Source: Dendrolimus kikuchii (Eukaryota; Arthropoda; Insecta; Lepidoptera; Lasiocampidae). Taken from it: a stretch of 64,000 nt of DNA. The DNA is taken from NCBI GenBank assembly GCA_019925095.2, contig CM034409.1, positions 5,459,001 to 5,523,000 of the forward strand, in the 5' to 3' direction. Below, one piece after another: positions 22,301-34,800 of the stretch. Every line of letters starts with the position of its first letter. Position 1 is the stretch's first letter. Position numbers and translations under genes: made by a program. Under the pieces are notes generated by a model. The model made no database searches. It had not been told where the DNA came from and was given only the letters and a program-made list of their open reading frames with translations.

Positions 22301-24529
22301 AATAAAGTATATCAAATATTTGTCCAAACATATTAATTAGACGAGATAGTGTTCATTAACTTTAATATTGATTTCTTGCTTTTTAGTTTCTTGTTTGTGT
22401 GTGATTTGTTTTTTTTTAAATATAAACACAATGAAGATAACTTAATTTCGACTAAGCTTAATTAATTTTTGTTTTAATGTATTCTAACTTTATGTAAAAT
22501 ACCGAGCCGTTTTCTATGTGTAAGGTAATTAACAATTCAATTTTAATTACGAGTAATGTATGTATTTGTACACCCACTAGCTAGTTATGAAACTTCACAG
22601 ACCAAAAGTTAGTGATGTAACCAAATAGACTAGTTGGAAGTGAATTTGTGATGGCTTACAAACAGTTTTAATTAATTTTGTATATTAGTGTAGGAAATTT
22701 TAACATTCTAATGGTCACCGCCAAAGGTTGGGGTGTATAATAAGAGCAATATTATAATTATTTACTTTGAAGCTTACCTTTTGGTAATGGAAGTAGTTGA
22801 TAATTGCGTACAGTAATTTAGAGTTATGAATGTCAAAGAAGCAAGTGAGGTGTGTAAGAATAGGCGCTCTGTTGTTCGTGCCTACCCCGCAAGGGAACTG
22901 GCGTGAAGTTATGTATGTATGTATGTAATTTAAACCTTACTGTACGTACTAGTCGGTGCATTTTCCAATGTTGTTGTTGTTTTTTATGTTTTGTTCGGCA
23001 GCGCCTTTGAGATGTTGTAAAATATATATCTTTTTTTGCTTTTTAGTTTCGATTCCTGGTGTAGTAAATTTCGGAAAACGTCTTTTCTCCGTTATTTACA
23101 ATGGTCTGGGTGTCTGGGATCGGCCCCAGAGTAGTCCGTTGTATATTACCCATAACACAAGCGTACATACATACATACATACATAACTTCACGCCAGTTC
23201 CCTTGCGGGGTAGGCACGAACAACAGAGTGCCATTTAGGCTTATTCTTACACACCTCACTTGCCTCTTTGACATTCATAACTCTTGTCATGCAAGCTCGT
23301 CTGTCCTTAAGGCGTAACTTAACACAAGCGTAACTTGCTTAATTTGGGGATATACAATGTGTGTGTTTGTCTGCCAATTATTATTATTATTATTATATAG
23401 TTTGAAATCGGTTTTTGTTTAAAAAATATATTTTCTACTTTTTAGTTGTTTCTTGAATAGCTTTAGAAATAATATTTTAAGCACCTGTAAAAATTGTACT
23501 ACTGGCTCGCGTATACAAACAAGTATTGCTTTTAGTATAGTGTAGGCGCTCGGCGTTTTCCAACAAGTTTTGCTCGATTTCGCTGGGATCCATTCATCAG
23601 ATCCTGACTTGGTGACAATGGGACCTCCTCAGGAGTGTACATTTTAGAATAAAGAAATGTTTTGAAAATCAAAACGAAGGTTTTAGAAGTCGGTTGAATA
23701 AAATAAAATAAAAATATTTAAAGCCGATGCGGTCGAAATTTTCCAAAAATTAAAAAAAAAAATTATAATAACTCGATAACTAAAAAAACTTGGCAAACAT
23801 ACATGGGGATAATTGGGGTAGTTACTCCTTGATGTAAACTATTTCTTTCTTTTGAACGTATATATTGTCGTAATAGCCCAAAGGAGTCAAAATTCAAAAT
23901 TATGTCAAGTGTTTTTTTTATTTTGTTATTGCAGGCGTTCAGCAGACAAGCAGACGGCCCATTTGATGGAAAGCGGTTACCATCGTCTATGGACATTTGC
24001 AACACCAAACGTGCTACAAATGCGCTGCGGCTCTCTTAAGGGAGACTGGAACCTGGTTACTAATGTCGGAATATAACTCAAGGTTGTTATGGCGACATAC
24101 TTTAGACCAGGGGTGGTAGCCATCCAATCGGGCAAATGTCCTACCACCTGGCTGTGGGTTGTTTTGTCGCCTCTACGACAGGCCGCCCCGACGCAGGAAA
24201 TTAAATTCTTTCTCTGTGCTGCACGGATAAGTGTATCAATTTTTTAAATATTTTTGGTTAGTTGATAATCTTTATCTGCAGACTTCAAAACCGGTGACAA
24301 AAAAGTAGTCAACGGACCGTTCTGGCATGAGGTCTTCACGGAGACGTATGAGGATCATGAAGAAGACATATCCACGACCACATCTGAGCCGCTGCCGTTC
24401 TTCGAAGATGACGCGTCGACGAACAACGTGACAGCACAGCTGGGCAGCAGGGTGTATCTACACTGCCGTGTACATGACTTGGGAGAGAAGACTGTGAGTA
24501 TATTATAGAATATAAACAATATTATATAT

Positions 24530-24577
<48 letters not shown>

Positions 24578-27500
24578 GTATATATATAGGTTAGTTTATA
24601 TATTAGATTCCAGTATTTTCTGAAGAAAAAAATACGCAGTATATAAAGACAGGCGGATAGAGGGAGAAATGGACATGACGATTTTATAAAGACTAGTGGT
24701 CGCCCGTGGTCGAATTTCGACCATAAAAATTAATTTATATTATAAATTTGAACATTATTAAGCTTCTATTGTCAAAGCCTATACTATATATACACTTCTA
24801 TAATCACACATTTCGCCAAGGCTACACTGTTAATTTGACTTTAATATACAAAAGAGTATATATGCGTGTGTGTGTCAAATACATGGTAGTGTGTGTAATG
24901 TTCTTTTTATTGATTTAATGTATTTTTTATGCATAATTAAAAAAAAGCTTTCTACAATCCTTCTGTATATAAACTGTAAGTGTGTGAAATTACATACTCC
25001 TCCCTCCGCGCAATTTTCGTGAAAAGGGGTACAAAGTTTTTGCTGTGTTTTTGCTTCACGTGATAATATATAGATTCCTTTGTTTTAATAATGATTGTGG
25101 AAAACAAAAAGAATTATACTTATGTCCGCGTAGGAACGGAGAAAGAATACAATTTCCTGCGGCCCGGCGGCCTGTCGTAAGAGGCGACTAAACAACCCAC
25201 AGTCAGGTGGTAGGGCATTTGCCCGACTGGATGGCTACCACCCCTGGTCTAGAGTATGCCGCCATAACAACTTTGAGTTGTGTTCCGGCATTAGTGACCA
25301 GGTTCCAGACTCGCTTAAGAGAGCAGCAGCGCATTTGTAGCACCTCTGTTGTTGCAAATGTCCATAGGCGATGGTAACCGCTTTCCATCCAGTGGGCCGT
25401 CTGCCTGCCTGCTGAACTCCTGCAGTAAAAATAAAAAAAAATCCACGTCACATGAACATCACTTCGATTATTTATAACCCCATATTATAAAGGTCATTAC
25501 ATAATTTCCTTTAACCAATTTGACCAAGAGCAATTTTTTCTAGATCTCCTGGGTACGAAGACGAAGCGAGGAGCTACACCTGCTTTCCTTCGGCCGTCAC
25601 ACGTACTCGGCTGATTCTAGATACTCCCTGGCCTTTGAGCAACCTAACGACTGGAGGCTGCTTATCCAGTACGTGAGCGAAAGAGACGAAGGATACTACG
25701 AATGTCAGATATCTACTCATCCCCCTGTAGTTCGGAAAGTTCATCTCACTGTTGTAGGTAAGTGATCGTATTTTTACGTTGAAAGAGCGTATTTGCTTAT
25801 GTTAGCCATTGTTAATTGTGAATGAATTTTGTAAAGAAATTTCTTTGTAATGCCGCCATGCTTTCTGTTTTTTATTGCGAAGCAGGCAAACAGGCATACG
25901 GCCCACTAATGGAAAGTAGTTATTATCTTCTATAGACGTTTGTAATACCAGAGACGAAGCCAACACGTTACTAGCCTCTAAAATGGGGATGAAATAGGAG
26001 GGATGGGATAAGCCTTAGCCGGCTGAGCTTGCTGGATTGCAGGGGCTCCGGGTTCGATTCATGGCATGGCAAATTTCGGAAACGAATTTTCTGGTATTTA
26101 CTATGGTCTGAGTGTCTGGGATCGGCCCCAAAGTGGTCCTATGTATATTACGCATAACACAAGCGTAACTTGCTTCGCTTGGGGATGTGGATGGAAGAAT
26201 AAATGTAGCATGGCTGAAGTGGAGACAGGTAACCGGTGTGACGTCCGACAAACTAATGCCACTGAAACTAAAAGGTTAAATATATAAATCTGTCATACGA
26301 CCAGCCATGCTGCATGGGTCGGAATGTTGGGCCACTAAAGTGATAAACTATAAACGTCTCCACTCAGCTGAGATGTTGAGATGGATGTGTGGTGTTACCA
26401 GAATGGATAAGGTGAGAAATGAGTACGTAAGGAGATCTTTGAAAGTTGCACCTGTGACTGAAAAATTGAGAGGAAGACGATTAAGTTGGTATGGGCATAT
26501 AATGAGGAGGGATGAAAGTCACGTGACAAAAAGAATGTCAAACTACAAGATGGATGGGTACAAATTTAAAGGTAGACCAAAACAAAGATGGATGCCACGA
26601 CACACCTTCCATGATCAAATTGATCGTGTACTAGCAGAAGGTGATGTCAGGAGCCCTAAGAACAGACGAGCGTGCATGACAAGAGTTATGAATGTCAAAG
26701 AAGCGAGTGAGGTGTGTAAGAATAAGCCTAAATGGCGCTCTGTTGTTCGTGCCTACCCCGCAAGGGAACTGGCGTCAAGTTATGTATGTATGTATGTATA
26801 TATATATAGGATGGGGATACGAGATATAGGATAAACGCATCAGACAAGAATAGATGGGATAGGATAAGGGTAGAATAGGAGAATGGGATAGGGAAGATTC
26901 TTATGGATACGGGGAAGTAGGCCAGTAAGCAAGTTTAATCTACAAAATTCTTTGTCACACTACAAGCAGTTGGCATTCGGGAAATTCTCTTTGCTGTTCT
27001 TTACAACTTTGAAATGTAGGTGTTTCTCTTCGGATATTGTCTTAATAAATAAGGTGGCGAAGAGTGAGGGGGAGTTACGTCTCAACCGCGATCGTAATAT
27101 AGGAAAACCTTCAACAAATAATTACTATAACTAGTGACCACCCATTGGTCGAAATTCGACCTTAAGGTTCTGTTGTCAAAGACTATACTTCTATAATCAC
27201 AGATTTCGCCAAGGCTACACTGTTAATTTGCCTTTCACAATAAACAAAATCTTATACTAATATATAAAGCTGAAGATTTTGTTTATTTGTTTGCTTGAAC
27301 GCGCTAATCTCAGGAACTACTGGTCTGATTTGAAAAATTCTACAGTGTTAGATAGCCCATTTATCGAGGAAGGCTATATATCATCACGCTAAGACCAATA
27401 GGAGCGGAGAACCAATGAAGAATGTTTCAAAATCGGGTTTTTTTTTTAAACTATTCCACGCGGATGAAGTCGCGGGCAGAAGCTAGAAGTGTACATGCGT

Positions 27501-30500
27501 GTGAGTGTCAAATACATGGTAGTGTGTGTAACATTTTTTAAATTCATTTAATGTATTTTATATGCATAATTAAAAAAAATAGCTTTCATACTCCTCAAGT
27601 TTACAAAGTTTTTGCTTCACGTATTAATATATAGATTACTTATTATTGAGATATATACATGTATAGCCACTAAAAAAATATCTAAATAACGCTGTTAAAC
27701 CAACTTTTAAGGATTTGTAATCCTTAATCGTAAAAGAAGTCAATTGTACTCGTTATTCCATTTATTCGAGACTAGCTGTACCCGCGACGTCGTTCGCGTG
27801 GTATTTGTTTTCAAGACCCCCGATTTTGAAACATTCTTCGTTGGTGTTCCGCTCCTATCGATTTTAGCGTGATGATATATAGCCTATAACTTTTGTCGAT
27901 ATATGGGCTATCTAACACTGAAAGAATTTTTCAAATCAGGCCAGTAGTTCCTGAGATTAGCGCGCTTAAACAAACAAACTCTACACCTTTCGTACTGGTT
28001 CCTTGAACCCGTGAGACCCCAAAATAAAACCGTGGTTACCTCAAAGCAAGATCGTTATTCGAAAGCTAAGCTGTGTCCAATACTATTGTCATATTTAAAC
28101 CATAGCGAGATATAAATCGACGCTACCGCCATCTAGGGCTCGACAAAACAGTCATCTTGAAACACAAAACTAATACATACATTGAATGTTACAAAGCCTC
28201 TGGTTGAATTCTTAACAAACTCTTCAGCTTTATATATTAGTATATATAAGAAGTATAAGGTATAAGATATTACGCAATTATTTTACACCATATATCTGTA
28301 AGTGTCCATTCAGTTCTGAATGTGACTTCAACAAGCTATTAATCTTGGCAAAAGGACTCATTGAAGGTGACTTTTGGAGGACACGGTGGTGTTACGAATA
28401 AATGTGCAGTAGTGTTATACCATTTTAGGTCCTGTATCTATTCGTACGTCGTAAAGACTTATTGGTTGATTGGATTGTCTTATTAGATCCGCAATGCTTG
28501 ACGACAAAAGTCTTAGAGCAGTGCGTTCTCCCGTCCTGACCTACGGGGCTGAGACATGGACACTGACCGTTTTATCCGTGCAGGAACCGAGAAAGACTAC
28601 AATTTCCTGCGGCCGGGCAGCCTGTCGTAAGAGGCGACTTAACAACCCACAGCCAGGTGGTAGGGCATTTGCCCGACTGGATGGCTACCACCCCTGGTCT
28701 AAAGTATGTCGCCATAACAACCTCGAGTTGTGTTCCGGCATTAGTGACCAGGTTCCAGTCTCCCTTAAGAGAGCAGCAGCGCATTTGTAGCAACTTTGGT
28801 GTTGCAAATGTCCATAGGCGATGGTAACCACTTTCCATCAAGTAGGCCGTCTGCCTGTCTGCTGATCTCCTGCAATAAAAAAAACTGACGGCAGGATTGG
28901 TCCACAAGTGCCAAGTCTGTCGAAGGACCGATGGCCGATGGAGCAGACGAGTCCTGGAGTAGAGACCGCGTCTCATATATCGCGTATAATTATGTTGTTT
29001 AACCATATAGGTGAGGGGTGCCTTTGATTGATTCAAAACACAGGCCTTGTTCCTAGTTTGAGAGTCGAAGGTATACTTACTTGTCTTAAATTCCATAGCT
29101 ATATTTTAAACTAACACATTTTTACTGTTTCCTAATTATCTTTCTATGTGTCTCTTTTTTGTTAATTTATAAAACACTACATACATACATAACTTCACAC
29201 CAGTTCCCCTTACGGGGTAGGCACGAACAACAGAGCGCCATTCAGGCTTATTCTTATACACCTCACTTGCTTCTTTGACATTCATAGCTGTAGTCATGCA
29301 CGCTCGACTGTTCTCAAGGCTCCTGACATCAACTTCTTCTAAACAAACACTAAAGGCTAATAAAGATTTATTATTATTATATTCTTACTAGCTGTCCCGA
29401 CGTTGTCCTGCTTTAAAAAAATAAAAATCTAGGAGCCGATCCCAGCGCCACTTACTGGTTCCAATTGTGAATTTTAACCATCCGGGGACCCACTCAAACA
29501 CACAAAAACAAAATCACCAAAATCGGTCCAGGTGATTAGGAGGATTCTAGAACCCAATCTCAGCGCCACCTACCGGTTCTAATTGCGAATCTAAATCATC
29601 CGGGAACCCACTCAAACAAACAAATCACCAAAATCGCTCCAGGTGATTAGGAGGATTCTAGAACCCGATTTCAGCGCCACCTACCAGTTCCAACTGGATA
29701 AAAAGTATCCTATGTCCGTTGCCTGTTTCTAAGCTACCTCCCCGCCAATTTTCAGCCAAATCGGTATAGCCGTTCTTGAGTTATAAATAGTGTAACTAAC
29801 ACGACTTTCTTTTATATATATAGATATGAAAAACTTTGGTCAAAATGGGTCACCCCTACTAATGGATACCTACGGCCCAAATGATACAAATACGTTTTCA
29901 TGTGATGCTTATATGAGTAACAAGAGAGAACAAATAAATCTACGTGGTGTAGTTATTGGTTGTAATATTTTCTTACTCATACGAAATATATTCCTTGGTA
30001 ATTCCACTGGCATCTCACGTATTGTTTACCAAAGTTGAAGGTCTAATATTGGATGATCCTCAAAACGTATAACACGACATCTGAGCTGGAAAAGTTAAAA
30101 TTATATCAAGCTTTATCTTCTTAAGAAAGCAAAAGTTAGACATTTTCTACGATACTTGACCGTCTTACACTTTTATCTTCTTTAATAAATGTTACGGTAT
30201 GTATAGGTACTAGCTTCTGCTTGCGACTTCGTCCGCGTGGAATAGTAAAAAAAAGTAAGTTAAAAGAACCCCCCGATTTTGAAACGTTCTTCATTCGTGC
30301 TCCGCTCCTATTGGTCTTAGCGTGATGATATATAGCCTATAGTCTTCCTCAATAAATGGGCTGTCTAACACTGAAATAATTTTTCATATTATGCCAGTAG
30401 TTTCTGAGATTAGCGCGTTCAAGCAAACAAACAAATAAACTCGGGGGTAGGCACGAACAACAGAGCGTCATTTAGGCTTATTCTTACACACCTCACTTGC

Positions 30501-31667
30501 TTCTTTGACATTCATAGCTCTTGTCATGCACGTTCGTCTGTTCTCAGGGCTCCTGACATCACCTTCTGCTAGTACACGATCAATTTGATCATGGAAGGTG
30601 TGTCGTGGCCTTCCACGACTTCTGCATCCATCCACTTTTGCATTGTATATCTGTTTAGTCATTCTTTCATCATGCATTATTTCCACATGTCCGAACCACC
30701 GGAGCATTCCTTTCCTTACCTCCATCCCGACACTCTCTTTCAGACCAACTCTCTTTCTTACTTCGGTATTACGAACGCGGTCCGCGTGCGTCACTCCGCA
30801 CATTTTGCGCAATGCTCGCATCTCGACCGCGTTTACTCTACTTTCATGCTCTCTCTTCCAACAAACTCTTCAGCCTTTTATATTAGTATAAGAACAACTA
30901 AATATATTTAAAAACATTGGACACACAGAGTACACTAATAAGTAATATAATAGCAGCCCATATATGTCCCACTGCTGGGCTCGGGCCTCCTCCTCATAGG
31001 GGAACGGACAGTATACCCACCATGCTTGTCTAAGGCGGCTTGGCAGGTTTGACACATCGGTTATCTCGATATGCAGGTTGCGTCACGATGTTTTCCTTCA
31101 CCGTTATTAGCACGTGGTAATTGTAATGATATGCACATTAGGTCAGAAAACTGCCTAAGTGGTGCATGCGTTCCGGCCAGGATCGAACCCGCGCCCTTTG
31201 AGTTTGGGACGCGTGCGCTTGCCATTACGCTACCACGACTGTAATAAAATATAGATAAAATTAGGTACAATCATTCAAAATTCGCCGATTAAATTCTTCA
31301 CTAGTTATTGATTTTTGAAAATCGAATGATTAGCATTAGCTGTCATCTAAATAGGCCCCGGTACTCCTTTGAGCAATTTCCCCTAGATCTTATAATTTCA
31401 GATTAGACGTTACAGGCCTACTTGAAGACTCCGCTGTGTATATAGCCAGGTGGATGGTTATTTGCCCGACTGGACGGCTACCACCCCTGATCTAGAGTAT
31501 GCCGCCATAACAACCTTGAGTTGTGTTCTAGCATTATTGACCAGGTTCCTGTCTCCCTTAAGAGAGCAGCAGCGCATTTGTAGCACCTTTGGTGTTGCAA
31601 ACGTCCACAGGCGATGGTAACCGCTTTCCAACAAGTGGATCATCTGCCTGTCTGCTGAACTCAAACA

Positions 31668-31722
<55 letters not shown>

Positions 31723-31770
31723 TATGTATATATATATTATATATATGCATATATATTAACATATATATAC

Positions 31771-31822
<52 letters not shown>

Positions 31823-34800
31823 TGTTTATCCTTGGATAATTTTCGTTCATTAAAAACATGATTGAATTACACTATTTAAAGACGATAAAATATCTTATAT
31901 AACTTAGTCGCATCTAAAGTTAGATATTACAGCAGAAAATGGTTTAAATTAATCATTTAAAGACAGTTCGTGTCCGTGCCTACCCCGCAAGGAAACTGGC
32001 GTGAAATTATGTATGTATGTATGTATCTAAAGACACAGTTTAACTGATTTTATGAAAAAATTTGCTTGTAAAAAAAAAACAAGTTAGGTGTACATATTAT
32101 GAAGAGTTTCTTTGTTTGAACGCGCTAATCTCAGGAACTAATGGTCTGATTTGAAAAAATATTTCGGTGTTAGATAGCCCATTTATCAAGGAAGGCTATA
32201 GGCTATATATCATCACGCTAAGACCAATAGGAGCGGAGCACCAATGAAGAATATTTCAAAATCGGGGGGTGTTGAAAACAAATTCCATGCGGACAACGTC
32301 GCGGGCTCAGCTAGTAAAATATACAGCAAAAACACTCGCGCCGTAATTTCTATGCATGGAAGTTTGCTCATGTTGCTCTAGACATGTTTATTTTACGCTC
32401 TGGTTTTATTTTATTCATATTAAACGTCCGCATGAGGTCGTAAGAAACCTACGCGATGGAATTTTGTAATGAAATATGTTTGTTCTGTTACTAACATCAT
32501 TCATTTGTCTGTCGACCTCTTTTGCAGTATCGTATTTTAAATCCGAAGAATATTTAACCGCACACTCACGCGTTCACTTATACACACACTAGCTCCTGCC
32601 CGCAACTTCGTTCGTGTGGAATAGTTAAAAAGAAGTAAGTAACTCCCCCCCCCCAGCTATTTTAAAACATTCTTCATTGGTGCTGCTCCGCTCCTATTGG
32701 TCTTAGCGTGATGATATATAGCCTATAGCCTTACTCGGTAAACGGGCTATCTAACACTGAAAGAATTTTTCAAATCAGACAAGTAGTTCCTAAGATTACC
32801 GCGTTCAAGCAAACAAAAAAACAAACTCTTCAGTTTTATATCTATACATATAATAAAATTGTAGATAGAGGTCCAATTTCAGCAGAAAGAAAAAAAAATG
32901 CTAAAAACCGAGTCAGATGGATGTAAGTGAAATATAACTAATTTAGATTTTTTACAATTTTTTTATTTCTGTTTGTCTGTCTGTTTGTACCGGCTAATCT
33001 CCAAAACGACTGGACCGATTTAAATGAAATTATGTATGGTGGTAGCTTACATCCCTGGTCAAACATATAGGATACTTTTGATCCCGAAAAATTAAAGAGT
33101 TCCTGTGGGATAGTTAAAAAACCGCACCACGCGGACGAAGTCGCAGGCATCAGCTATATTAGTATATAAGAGCATATATATACACATCATATACATATAC
33201 ACAAACATACATATACACAAACATACATATACACAAACATTCACACGTCTATACATTTCCATATACATTACAAATATTAACACGAAGTACTCGTAATTAC
33301 CAAAAGTTTAAATTTTGAGATAATTTTCATTTTTATTATTTAATAGCTATTGACCTGCCTTGAAAAAATAAAAATCTAGACCCGATTCCAGCGTAACCTA
33401 TCGGGTCTAATAGTGAATCTAACCTACCCCAGGACCTAATCAAACGCACATAAAATTGCATCAAAATCGTAGTACCCGATTCCAGCGCAAAGTATTGTTA
33501 CGAGTTGCAGGACTCGAATTAAAATGCCGTTTGAATTATTATAAAGTTTATTAGAACTATACAAACACGTGTAACACAGGTACAAATATAACTGAACATA
33601 ACCAGTCTAAACGTAATGCACGATTCAATAACACGCGCAAAGTCCGTCACTATATAGATTATCGAATGTACACACGTATTGTTTCGCTAGTGGTTATCGC
33701 TTGACTGCCGATCTCTCCATTGGGCCATTTCTTTATACTGCACAGATAAAATATATCTGCCCGACCGCATGACCGAATTTCTTAGAATCAGTCCGACACA
33801 CCTGGCTAATGACTGTCATTTTAAACACAAAGTAAACAAAAGAAGTCCAAATGCTGAAAGGTAATAAAGTGTGTTTTTACGGTATGCATTGTCTTGTATG
33901 TATTTTGTTTAGTTTGATGGGTTACATTATTGAAGTTTTAGTAGGGATCTCTGATTTTTATATAGCCTATATTATTCAGGGATAATGTAGAATTCGAATG
34001 ATGAGAGAATCCTCTATCCGTGCAGGAACGGAGAAATAATACAATTTCCTGCGGCCGGGCGGCCTGTTGTAAGAGGCGACTTAACAACCCACAGCCAGGT
34101 GGTAGGGCATTGGCCCGACTGGATGGCTACCACCCCTGGTCTAAAGTATGTCGCCATAACAACCTTAAGTTGTGTTCCGGCATTAGTGACCAGGTTCCAG
34201 TTTCCCTTAAGAGAGCAGCAGCGCATTTGTAGCACCTGTGGTGTTGCAAATGTCCATAGGCGATAGTAACCGCTTTCCATCAAGTGGGCCATTTGCCTGT
34301 CTGCTGATCTCCTGCAATAAAAAAAAAATAAAAAAAAGAATTTTTTAAATCGGTCCAATAGTTTTTGAGTTTATTCGTTCCAAAATACAAATATTTCCTC
34401 TATAATACTAATATAGTTAACAATTGAGTTGACTGGAAGTGGGCGCTAACAACTGCAACACAGTATTATACTATAGCAATAAGTCAGACAGATTTAAATA
34501 TCTTCTTACTATGTTTACCTTTAAGAAGTTTTTAAATCGCATATTAAAACCTCAGTCCATTATTATACTTGATCACATGTGAAAAAAAAACTATTGGTGA
34601 AAATAATGGTACACCATTTTCAGCATGTGCCCGTGCGCGGCTACAGCGCCCGAATGCGGCCGAATAAGGGCAGTTACAAGGTCATCTAATTCCAAAACCT
34701 TTTATGTCAGCCTTATTAATATTATTTCAAGTCTTATTTGTTTGTACATTTGTACATAAGCCTTTTGTTAAGTACGTGACGCTTTCTACCACATCACTCT

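Larger units (their letters stand above)
33343..34417 (-). mobile_element. Helitron-like G, split by LTR-H and B
   Basis: G pieces 33343-33495, about 33900-34016 and 34338-34417 match the order of the G copy at 15904-16216. Between them lie an LTR-H fragment and a B element. Confidence 0.68.

Noticed and set aside
26307..26834. 175-codon open frame as a host gene
   Set aside because: It is entirely LINE C-terminal sequence (two families fused); no host homology.
31171..31244. possible tRNA gene on the minus strand
   Set aside because: A and B boxes are present but no cloverleaf acceptor or anticodon arm; it is a SINE head.
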